Positions 1-5,784 of a stretch of DNA of 8,910 bases are shown here, in pieces. Under the pieces are notes generated by a model. That model worked only from the letters and a program-made list of their open reading frames with translations. It did no database searches and was not told where the DNA came from. The DNA is taken from contig JAIRRD010000133.1 of NCBI GenBank assembly GCA_031256155.1, positions 1 to 8,910 on the forward strand, in the 5' to 3' direction. The stretch is from Holophagales bacterium. GTDB taxonomy: Bacteria; Acidobacteriota; Holophagae; Holophagales; Holophagaceae. Made by a program: the position numbers and the translations under genes. Position 1 is the first letter of the stretch; every line of letters starts with the position of its first letter.

Positions 1-173
1 GCTATGGGATGCTCAAAATCCTCCTGCGCTATCCACATTACGCGCGTTTCGGAACACATGCGGCATGTGGAAAGATGTTTTAATGTATCTTGCCGGAGGT
101 TCAGCGGATCGCTTTCTATTGCCTGCAAGGCGTTTTTACAGTCAAGAGGAAGTTCTGTATCGTGATGCTTCAT
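1..173 (-). CDS. Zinc-binding anti-sigma factor, N-terminal part (cut by window edge)
   Basis: I translated 57 residues from the ATG at 173-171 to the window edge; the rest of the gene lies outside. The protein begins MKHHDTELPLDC and carries H33-x3-C37-x2-C40 (HLSTCRMC) with an upstream C12. This is the ligand pattern of the zinc anti-sigma (ZAS) domain; from family knowledge, RsrA uses the same Cys-x(n)-His-x3-Cys-x2-Cys arrangement. Such proteins bind and silence their partner ECF sigma factor, often through a C-terminal membrane or periplasmic part, which is not visible here. The start codon overlaps the stop codon of the sigma gene as ATGA, implying translational coupling and fixing the start. 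The cognate sigma is almost certainly the adjacent gene. Whether zinc is redox-sensitive here, and which signal is sensed, cannot be seen. Confidence 0.8.
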   Translation of the reverse strand, partial: MKHHDTELPLDCKNALQAIESDPLNLRQDTLKHLSTCRMCSETRVMWIAQEDFEHPI

Positions 174-787
174 GATTTGCCTCCCTTAACGTGACGAGTG
201 AGGTTTTTGATGGCGTGAAATATGTGGGCTTTGACGCTGCCAACGGAAGTGTCCATTTCAATGGCTATCTGGTCGTATTTGAGATTATGTTTGAGGCGCA
301 GGGCCAGAGCTTCTCTTTGACGTTTTGGAAGCTTTGGAAAAGCTCTTTGCATGAGGTGTCTGGACTCCTGATCCAGATAAGCGGTCATCTGATTGTCTTC
401 TGCGCGGAGTGCGGGGTGAACGGTGGTTAGAGATGTATCTTCAATACTTTCATGATTTACGCGATTTCTATCCAAAAAATTCAGAGACTGTCTTGTGGCG
501 ATGGTTATCAGCCAGGTTCTAAAGCTGGATTCACCCCTGAATCCTGGCAATGCGCGATAAACACGCAAAAATGTCTCTTGTACAACATCATCTGCGTCCT
601 GATGGTTGCGAAGGATTGAAAAAGCTTTGCCGTACACGTCCCTTTGAAACAGCTCCATCAGCCGTGTAAACGCAATTTGATCTCCTGCCTGAGCGGCATT
701 TACCCAAACATCAACTTCTGGCGAATGGTATGGGGAATCCGTTGGGGCGGCCAAAGCAATGGGTTTATTTGTCACGGCGATAATCAT
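170..787 (-). CDS. RNA polymerase ECF (sigma-70 family) sigma factor
   Basis: A 205-residue protein with the two domains of an ECF sigma factor. Region 2 lies at about residues 26-97; it includes the DADDVVQETFLRVYRAL core-binding helix and the FRGESSFRTWLITIATRQ promoter-melting segment. Region 4 occupies about the last 60 residues, with LPKRQREALALR and the helix-turn-helix YDQIAIEMDTSVGSVKAHI that reads the -35 element. It directs RNA polymerase to a dedicated regulon and is held in check by the anti-sigma factor encoded just downstream, whose ATG overlaps this stop codon. The start is uncertain: ATG at 787 has GGAG 12 nt upstream, a TTG at 814 in the same frame would add nine residues, and a GTG at 775 is possible. 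About 25 residues before region 2 look unconserved, so the choice does not affect the fold. Confidence 0.9.
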   Translation of the reverse strand: MIIAVTNKPIALAAPTDSPYHSPEVDVWVNAAQAGDQIAFTRLMELFQRDVYGKAFSILRNHQDADDVVQETFLRVYRALPGFRGESSFRTWLITIATRQSLNFLDRNRVNHESIEDTSLTTVHPALRAEDNQMTAYLDQESRHLMQRAFPKLPKRQREALALRLKHNLKYDQIAIEMDTSVGSVKAHIFHAIKNLTRHVKGGKS

Positions 788-814
788 AATGGCATAAAAC
801 TCCGATAAAGTCAA
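786..814 (-). promoter_or_regulatory. Possible housekeeping promoter at the sigma gene start
   Basis: On the minus strand TTGACT (814-809) is followed after 17 nt by CATTAT (791-786), preceded by TG one base upstream as in an extended -10. The match is reasonable, but the -10 would overlap the ATG at 787. If this promoter is used, transcription would begin near 779 and translation would need the GTG at 775. It could therefore be a chance match within the leader. Confidence 0.25.
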
Positions 815-846
815 GCAGAAACATGAATTTATGGCAATTCCCGCTT

Positions 847-890
847 GTATTGTTTACTTAACGGTGGGCAAGCTCACCTATGAACAATAC
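847..890. other. Nested hairpin between the sigma gene and hpt
   Basis: The outer arms GTATTGTT (847-854) and AACAATAC (883-890) are perfect inverted complements, extendable by a G-U and an A-T pair. Inside sits a second stem, GGTGGG (863-868) with CTCACC (873-878), five Watson-Crick pairs and one G-U around a CAAG loop. The two helices are separated by a 6-nt/2-nt internal loop. It lies in the divergent intergenic region, 60-100 nt from the sigma start and 120-165 nt from hpt. No run of T follows on either strand, so it is not a standard terminator. It could be an operator or a structured leader RNA of the sigma transcript; I cannot decide which. Confidence 0.5.
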
Positions 891-929
891 GCAGTAAGAT
901 TTGCAAACAAATCCTGGCACAGCAATTCA

Positions 930-947
930 AGTTCAATAAGTTGAACT
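930..947. promoter_or_regulatory. Inverted repeat upstream of hpt, operator-like
   Basis: AGTTCAA-TAAG-TTGAACT is a perfect 7-bp inverted repeat with a 4-bp centre, about 64 bp upstream of the hpt ATG. Its right arm continues as TTGAACTGCTATAT, which recurs with one change before the lipoprotein gene (1659-1671). The shared site suggests a common DNA-binding protein, but this is inference. Confidence 0.4.
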
Positions 948-965
948 GCTATATTAACTAGACCC

Positions 966-993
966 TTGATGTGTATGTGATGTTGAATATAAT
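966..993 (+). promoter_or_regulatory. Sigma-70-type promoter of hpt
   Basis: TTGATG (966-971) and a perfect TATAAT (988-993) are separated by 16 bp. Transcription would begin near 1000, only about 11 nt before the hpt ATG. The AAGGG ribosome-binding site at 999-1003 would then sit at the very 5' end of the message. Confidence 0.5.
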
Positions 994-1010
994 TTATTAA
1001 GGGTAATTTC

Positions 1011-1559
1011 ATGGGCATGATTCGACAAAATATTCAGATGATGATCTCTGAGGAAGAAATCCGCCAAAGAGTGAAAGAGCTGGGCCGCCTGATAGAGGCC
1101 GATTATTCTGGGAAAGATTTGGTTGTTATTGGACTCTTGAAAGGTGTATTTCCTTTTTTCGCTGATTTAGTCAGAGCTATTGATTTGGATTTCCATGTAA
1201 CTTTTATGAGGATTTCCAGTTATGGCTTCGATTTGGAGAGCAGTGGAAAAGTTAAAATATTGCAGGACATTGACACGCAGATTAGCGGTAAAAATGTGTT
1301 GATTGTTGAAGACATTATAGACACAGGCCAAACGTTGGCCATGACACTGGAACATCTTAAAACCCAATCGCCCGCTAGTATCCGTATTTGTGTGTTGCTT
1401 GATAAACCTAGTCGCCGCATAGTTGATGTTCCCGTAGATTACGTGGGCTTTTCTATAAAAGATGTATTCGTAGTCGGCTATGGGCTGGACGCAAGAGAAA
1501 TGTACAGAAACTTGCCTTACATAGGCATATTTCACACAGAATCAAATTTGGTTACATGA
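1011..1559 (+). CDS. hpt: Hypoxanthine phosphoribosyltransferase
   Basis: A cytoplasmic purine-salvage enzyme that joins hypoxanthine (usually also guanine) to PRPP, giving IMP or GMP and pyrophosphate. The 182-residue length is normal for bacterial Hpt. Visible landmarks are the pyrophosphate loop LLKG at residues 42-45, the flexible-loop start SSYG at 69-72, the PRPP-binding motif VLIVEDIIDTGQTL at 96-109 with the E100-D101 acidic pair, and the C-terminal base-binding segment FVVGYGLDAREMYRNLPYIG. AAGGG lies 7 nt upstream of the ATG; an alternative ATG two codons later is less well placed. The gene is monocistronic, with 146 bp before the next gene and no tilS or ftsH neighbour, which often accompany hpt elsewhere. 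Confidence 0.95.
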   Translation: MGMIRQNIQMMISEEEIRQRVKELGRLIEADYSGKDLVVIGLLKGVFPFFADLVRAIDLDFHVTFMRISSYGFDLESSGKVKILQDIDTQISGKNVLIVEDIIDTGQTLAMTLEHLKTQSPASIRICVLLDKPSRRIVDVPVDYVGFSIKDVFVVGYGLDAREMYRNLPYIGIFHTESNLVT

Positions 1560-1635
1560 CGGGCATATTTCAAGTGCTTGGCTGGAACTGCCCTATACAA
1601 AACATTAAAAGAAAATGATAGATTGGTAAAATAAG

Positions 1636-1669
1636 ATAGAAGTCCAACTTCGAAGAGTTGAACTTCTAT
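1636..1669. promoter_or_regulatory. Long inverted repeat upstream of the lipoprotein gene
   Basis: Arms 1636-1649 (ATAGAAGTCCAACT) and 1656-1669 (AGTTGAACTTCTAT) pair over 14 bp with one mismatch around TCGAAG. It begins 76 bp after the hpt stop and ends 36 bp before the lipoprotein ATG. No T-run follows, so it is a poor terminator. The right arm contains a possible -35 (TTGAAC) and the TTGAACTnCTATAT motif shared with the hpt upstream region, which favours an operator. Confidence 0.45.
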
Positions 1670-1687
1670 ATACAAATCTAATACAAA
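1658..1687 (+). promoter_or_regulatory. Possible promoter of the lipoprotein gene
   Basis: TTGAAC (1658-1663) lies within the right arm of the inverted repeat. The best -10 in range is TACAAA (1682-1687) after 18 bp, a weak match. Its distance to the ATG (18 nt after the -10) resembles that of the hpt and lptE promoters. Binding of a protein to the inverted repeat would block the -35. Confidence 0.3.
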
Positions 1688-1705
1688 CCTACAGGGGTCA
1701 TCAAA

Positions 1706-2839
1706 ATGTTTAAACTTCAAAACAAACTGAAAGCTTCTATGAAAAAAACTGCCACATTGCTGTTTTCAATGGCATTTGCCCTGTTTCTGGGTTTGTTGTT
1801 TGCCTGCAACGGCGGCGACAGTGGCAGCAATGTTCCACGGGGTGTGTATGTGGCGGGGCTCGAATATATTGGAACTCCAGAAAATGCTACAAGAGTTGCC
1901 ATGCTCTGGAAAGATGGCGAGGTTTACAGTCGCCTCGGCAATGAGATTGACCCCTCGTGTGCATACTCTGTACATATATCTGGCAACGATGTGTACGTGG
2001 CAGGATATACATTTGCCAATGGAAGGTATATTGCCACACTCTGGAAGAACAGTGAAGCACCTCTATACCTGACTGGTCCCGCAAGAAATTCTTACGCACT
2101 TAGCGTTTGTGTGGCAGGGGGCAGAGTGTGTGTTGCGGGTTATGTAGCTGAAGATGCGGACCAAATTTATGGCAATGCTGGTGTGTTATGGGTAGTTGAC
2201 GGAAATAGAAATGTGTTTTACGCCTATACTTACAACGAGGGTGAATTCCATTCTGTCATTGCTCAAGGCAACACTGTATATGTTGCTGGTAGGGAGTGGG
2301 ATAGTTATAACCGCAGATCGGTTGCTACTGTTTACTCCGCTAATGTGAGTGGTGATTTATACCTCAATTATCGGGCTGATTGGAACTATAGCACCGAGGC
2401 ATACTCTGTCTATGTGTCTGGCAGTGATATTTATGCGGCTGGGACTGTATATAACGGTTCCAGATGGTCAGCCGCTCTCTGGAAAAACGACATTGCCCCT
2501 ATTGTGCTGGACGGTACGTCGGATGGAGTCAGAAGTTATGATGGATATTCTGTTTGGCACTCAGGCGGCGATGTGTATGTGGGGGGACGCGGACTTGACT
2601 CGAACGATTATACCAGAGCTATGATGTGGAAAAACAACACCCCCCAGCTACTTCCCGCCAGGTCAAATGGTAATTCAGCTGTTCACTCAATCTTTGTGTC
2701 TGGCAAGGATGTGTATGCTGCTGGATATGGGTACAGTGGCAACATAGCCACCGTCTGGAAAAACGGCCAGCTTTTGCAAGAAATTCACAGCTCAAGCGCA
2801 GGCATGGCTAGCTATAGCTATTCTATATTTGTGAAATAA
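1706..2839 (+). CDS. Lipoprotein predicted to fold as a seven-bladed beta-propeller
   Basis: A 377-residue envelope protein of unknown function. Residues 1-33 form a lipoprotein signal: basic start, hydrophobic core TLLFSMAFALFLGLLFA, lipobox LFA-C34, then a Gly/Ser/Asp-rich linker. The rest is seven copies of a 45-51-residue repeat. Each has a VYVAG-like strand (residues 47, 96, 141, 191, 242, 290, 336), then a variable turn, ATLWKN or a variant, and SVxVSG before the next strand. The first copy lacks the leading SVxVSG, and the C-terminus SYSIFV supplies it, so the last strand should close the ring against the first blade. No catalytic residues are evident; ligand or protein binding at the surface is the likeliest role. 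AGGGG 8 nt upstream supports the start; an internal ATG at 1739 would still leave a signal peptide. Similar VYVAG/LWKNG repeats occur, from memory, in uncharacterised proteins of Bacteroidota and spirochaetes. Confidence 0.8.
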   Translation: MFKLQNKLKASMKKTATLLFSMAFALFLGLLFACNGGDSGSNVPRGVYVAGLEYIGTPENATRVAMLWKDGEVYSRLGNEIDPSCAYSVHISGNDVYVAGYTFANGRYIATLWKNSEAPLYLTGPARNSYALSVCVAGGRVCVAGYVAEDADQIYGNAGVLWVVDGNRNVFYAYTYNEGEFHSVIAQGNTVYVAGREWDSYNRRSVATVYSANVSGDLYLNYRADWNYSTEAYSVYVSGSDIYAAGTVYNGSRWSAALWKNDIAPIVLDGTSDGVRSYDGYSVWHSGGDVYVGGRGLDSNDYTRAMMWKNNTPQLLPARSNGNSAVHSIFVSGKDVYAAGYGYSGNIATVWKNGQLLQEIHSSSAGMASYSYSIFVK

Positions 2840-2872
2840 ATATAGCGATATAATGAGGTTCATTTCTGGAAT

Positions 2873-2900
2873 TTGACTAAATATTCAAAGGGGTTAAAAT
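2873..2900 (+). promoter_or_regulatory. Sigma-70-type promoter of the lptE run
   Basis: TTGACT (2873-2878) and TAAAAT (2895-2900) are separated by 16 bp, five of six matches at each box. Transcription would begin near 2907, about 10 nt before the lptE ATG. The purine-rich AAAGGGG at 2887-2893 falls within the spacer and would not be in this message. Confidence 0.45.
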
Positions 2901-2916
2901 AATTGAAAACCGCTCT

Positions 2917-3462
2917 ATGAGACAAACATTTTTTTTAATTTTCTTTTGTTATCTGGCGGGATGCGGGTATCACCGGCTTGACCGTACAAGGAATACGGTT
3001 TCATGGATTGTTCGCGGCGAAACTGTCAGTTTGGGCAGAATTTACAACAACACCAAACAGGGCAGGTTGGAAGATGTATTTAAAAAAGCTATTGAGAATC
3101 GCGTTATTTCTTCGTCTCCCTGGAAACTGGCTGCCCGGGGGGCTGAATCTCGCTGGATTCTTCAAGGGACAATTTTGTCCTATGAAATACGCCCACTGGG
3201 ATTGAATTTAAGGTCAGGACAATTACAGGGCGCTGCCGGATCTGCCAGCCGGGTCGAAATAGTCATAGTGGCCAGTTTGCAACTTTTGGACGGTCAGTCT
3301 GGAGCGTTGGTTGTTGACAGACCGCAGTTGACTTTCAGAAATCAGTATAGAATGGATCAAAACTTTGCCAGCTTTGAGAGCAGGGAGCTTCAAATTATTG
3401 AGAGTCTGGCAGACGATTTTGCGGAGAGCTTTTTGATGCAGTTGCTTGAAGGACACGGTTAA
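2917..3462 (+). CDS. lptE: LptE-family LPS-assembly lipoprotein
   Basis: A 181-residue outer-membrane lipoprotein of the LptE family, which from family knowledge plugs and helps assemble the LptD beta-barrel that inserts LPS into the outer leaflet. The signal is short: MRQ, hydrophobic TFFLIFFCY, lipobox LAG-C16, followed by GYH, the Cys-Gly-Tyr start typical of LptE. Further on come a strand-rich region with IYNNTKQGRLEDVFKKAIENRV, then a WILQGTILSYEIRPLG strand and a long C-terminal helix ESLADDFAESFLMQLL. The stop codon shares one base with the holA start (TAATG), so the two are probably coupled. The start is somewhat unsure: AAGGGG at 2888-2893 is 23 nt from this ATG but 8 nt from an in-frame ATT at 2902, which would add five residues. 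A run of eight T (2929-2936) lies in the signal-peptide codons. Confidence 0.8.
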   Translation: MRQTFFLIFFCYLAGCGYHRLDRTRNTVSWIVRGETVSLGRIYNNTKQGRLEDVFKKAIENRVISSSPWKLAARGAESRWILQGTILSYEIRPLGLNLRSGQLQGAAGSASRVEIVIVASLQLLDGQSGALVVDRPQLTFRNQYRMDQNFASFESRELQIIESLADDFAESFLMQLLEGHG

Positions 3463-4496
3463 TGGATGTTTCAGAGCGGTTTCTTGATGCCGGGTACGCT
3501 CTGCTTCATGGAGATGACACGGAAGGGCGTATGCAGGCGGTTTCCGCATGGAAAGCCCGGCATGTTGACCCGGAGTGGGCAGATTTCTCTCTTGTAACTT
3601 GTTCGGAGGGCTGTCATTGGGCGGCGGTTCAAGGCGCTCTGATGGAGCTGGCTCCTTTTGGCGTAAGCCGGGTTGTTGTTGTCCCACAGGCGGACAATCT
3701 TCTTGAACGTGCAAAAGATCTCCCGCCCGCTGTTAAAAATTTCCTCTCCAATCCAATGGAAAACACTTGTCTCCTACTGGTAGTTAGAGGCCTACTGTCT
3801 GCGGCTCCGGGTAAAATTCTCAGCGCAAAACCTTTCAGCGATTGGAGCAAGGAGGGCAGGGTATTCAAAGTTGGCGCGCTGGATAATAAAGCCGCTACAG
3901 CTTTTTTGGAATCCAAGGCCAGGGAATTTCATCTGATGTTGGATGCGGGGGTTGCACAGAGTCTTGCAGGGCGCTTAGGGGGAAGTCCTGGTGTTCTGAC
4001 AAGGGCTTTGGAAGTTCTGGAATTAATTGCTGAAAACCATCGGGTAACCCATGAAATGCTGGATCAGTCCACATTTAGGATGGGGGAACAAAACGCTTTT
4101 GCGTGGAGCCAGGCTTGGCAAAAAGGGCAAATCAGCGAGGCACTTAAAAATTTGAGGATTGCCATTGAGGATGAACCTGATGGCGCACCGCTCATACTAC
4201 TTGGTCAGGCGCGCAGAGAGGTGGAACGCGTCTGCCGCTTGCACGAAGCTGCGCGGCAAGGTGTTAAATCAGAATCAGATTTAGCTTCAGCCTTAGGACT
4301 GACTCCAAAACAAATTTTCCTGTTAGACGGATATAAACGAGTGCTTGAGCGAATCCATGCTGAAGGGCTTAAAAAATTAGTGGCTCTGTTGGTGGATACA
4401 GATTCGGACATCAAGGGCGGGGTTCTAAGCCGAAGCCCTACGCCATTAATTAATCTGACCGTCAGCCTTTGCAGGGCGTGGGGTGGGAAGTTATAG
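3462..4496 (+). CDS. holA: DNA polymerase III subunit delta
   Basis: A 344-residue protein matching HolA, the clamp-loader subunit that opens the beta sliding clamp during replication. The N-terminus ALLHGDDTEGRMQAVSAWK followed by DPEWADFSLV is the characteristic delta opening. FGVSRVVVVPQADNLL corresponds to the beta-clamp-contacting region of the first domain. The C-terminal helical collar is seen in GQISEALKNLRIAIEDEPDGAPLILLGQARREVERV and the final INLTVSLCRAW. The Walker-like lysine is absent (HGDDTEGR), as expected because delta does not hydrolyse ATP. AAGGA lies 8 nt before the ATG, within the lptE end; the one-base overlap implies co-translation. The lptE-holA adjacency is seen in many bacteria and supports both calls. 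Confidence 0.88.
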   Translation: MDVSERFLDAGYALLHGDDTEGRMQAVSAWKARHVDPEWADFSLVTCSEGCHWAAVQGALMELAPFGVSRVVVVPQADNLLERAKDLPPAVKNFLSNPMENTCLLLVVRGLLSAAPGKILSAKPFSDWSKEGRVFKVGALDNKAATAFLESKAREFHLMLDAGVAQSLAGRLGGSPGVLTRALEVLELIAENHRVTHEMLDQSTFRMGEQNAFAWSQAWQKGQISEALKNLRIAIEDEPDGAPLILLGQARREVERVCRLHEAARQGVKSESDLASALGLTPKQIFLLDGYKRVLERIHAEGLKKLVALLVDTDSDIKGGVLSRSPTPLINLTVSLCRAWGGKL

Positions 4497-4523
4497 TAAT
4501 TTATTTGGCAGCGGGGTAATTCT

Positions 4524-5738
4524 ATGGAAAAAACAAAACTGCTTACTAACCTGCGCGGTCTGATTACGCCTGATCCCAGCCAATCGTGGAAGGTGGATTT
4601 TATAGAAGCCCCTGTGGTTGCTTTGAAAAATGGACATGTGGATTGGATTGGCGGACGGGCAGAGCTTCCTTCTGAATATGCCAATTCGGAGCAGATAGAT
4701 GGGAAAGGGAAGTGGGCCAGCCCCGGTTTTGTTGACCCCCACACGCATTTGATATTTGGCGGCGACCGCAGTCAGGAATTTAATCGTCGGCTGCACGGTG
4801 TGACATACGCACAAATTGCCTCTGAAGGAGGCGGAATCAGAGAAACCGTCAGGGCTACCAGACAAGCAACTGTTTCAGAATTGGTGAACATTGGCGCAAG
4901 CAGACTTCAAAAGATGCGTTCCAAGGGTGTTTTGCATGTTGAGTGCAAAACTGGCTATGGTCTGGAGCTGGAAACTGAATCACGCCTTTTGCAGGCTTAT
5001 TCCGAGCTTCTTAAAAGCGGTTGGAGTTTGGACATAACAATAATGCCTGCCCACGACATACCTGTGGAATATGCCGGAAAGCCTGACGAATACATTGAGG
5101 TGGTCAGTGAGGAATGGCAGCCGGAACTTGTAAGACGCCATCCAAACACGGCTTCGTTTTGCGATGTCTTTGTGGAAAAAGGTGTTTTTACGCCTGAACA
5201 TGGGAGGCGGGTATTAGAGTCTGGACTTAGACTGGGGCTAAAGCCAAGAATCCATGCAGACGAATTTGTACACACGGGCGGAGCGGAATTGGCTGCGGAA
5301 TTTGGCGCTGCCAGTGCGGATCATTTGATGTTCTGTTCCGATCAGGGTATGGCTGCTATGGCAAAGGCAGGCGTTGTACCTACTCTGCTCCCTGCGACAA
5401 CGCTTTTTCTTGGAATGCGTGATTTTGCGCCTGCAAGGCGTATGATTGAAGCCGGGTGCAGAGTAGCCCTTGCGTCTGACTTTAATCCAGGGAGCTGCGC
5501 CTGTATTGACCCATTGCTGATTCTGCGCCTTGCTTGTCTGCAACTCAGGATGACTTTTGAAGAAGCCTTTACAGCGATGACACTGCATCCGGCTTTAAGC
5601 CTTTCGCGCTCGGATTTAGGGCATTTGTACCCCGGGGCAAGGGCCGACTTGCTCTTGTGGGACGTCAAACATCCACTGGAACTGGTCTATTGGATGGGCG
5701 AAGCCTATAGACCGGAAATTATATGCGCTTCAGCATAA
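4524..5738 (+). CDS. hutI: Imidazolonepropionase
   Basis: A 404-residue cytoplasmic metal-dependent amidohydrolase that opens the ring of 4-imidazolone-5-propanoate to N-formimidoyl-L-glutamate, the third step of histidine breakdown. The fold's metal ligands are all visible: H73 and H75 in PGFVDPHTHLIFGG, H244 in RIHADEFVHTGG, and D319 in ALASDFNPGSC. The D319 minus H244 spacing matches that remembered for Bacillus HutI. The signature EFNRRLHGVTYAQIASEGGGI follows the first motif, and SADHL corresponds to the substrate-binding histidine. GGGG lies 7 nt before the ATG. The gene begins 27 bp after holA on the same strand, so it is probably co-transcribed. No hutH, hutU or hutG is present in the window, which is unusual; the rest of the pathway may be elsewhere or missing. 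Confidence 0.95.
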   Translation: MEKTKLLTNLRGLITPDPSQSWKVDFIEAPVVALKNGHVDWIGGRAELPSEYANSEQIDGKGKWASPGFVDPHTHLIFGGDRSQEFNRRLHGVTYAQIASEGGGIRETVRATRQATVSELVNIGASRLQKMRSKGVLHVECKTGYGLELETESRLLQAYSELLKSGWSLDITIMPAHDIPVEYAGKPDEYIEVVSEEWQPELVRRHPNTASFCDVFVEKGVFTPEHGRRVLESGLRLGLKPRIHADEFVHTGGAELAAEFGAASADHLMFCSDQGMAAMAKAGVVPTLLPATTLFLGMRDFAPARRMIEAGCRVALASDFNPGSCACIDPLLILRLACLQLRMTFEEAFTAMTLHPALSLSRSDLGHLYPGARADLLLWDVKHPLELVYWMGEAYRPEIICASA

Positions 5739-5784
5739 TACTACGCATCAAGTTTTTTTCAATCAACTCAATGGAGACTGAATT

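Noticed and set aside
1560..1635. Terminator directly after hpt
   Set aside because: Only a tiny CAAG-TG-CTTG palindrome is present, with no T-run. The stronger inverted repeat further on fits an operator better.
1706..2839. Repeats in the lipoprotein gene as a tandem DNA repeat or CRISPR-like array
   Set aside because: The repetition is at protein level with diverged DNA and irregular 45-51-codon spacing, in one intact reading frame.
3223..3714. 163-codon minus-strand open frame across the lptE/holA junction
   Set aside because: It lies opposite two well-supported genes, its translation resembles no protein family, and it has no credible ribosome-binding site.
4205..4865. Overlapping minus-strand open frames opposite holA and hutI
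   Set aside because: Low-complexity translations with no motifs, fully explained as antisense of conserved genes.
5723..5759. Possible terminator after hutI (ATGCG/CGCAT stem, then seven T)
   Set aside because: The stem is only 5 bp with a 16-nt loop and sits four bases from the T-run, so it is too unstable to call. It leaves open whether GH3 is co-transcribed.
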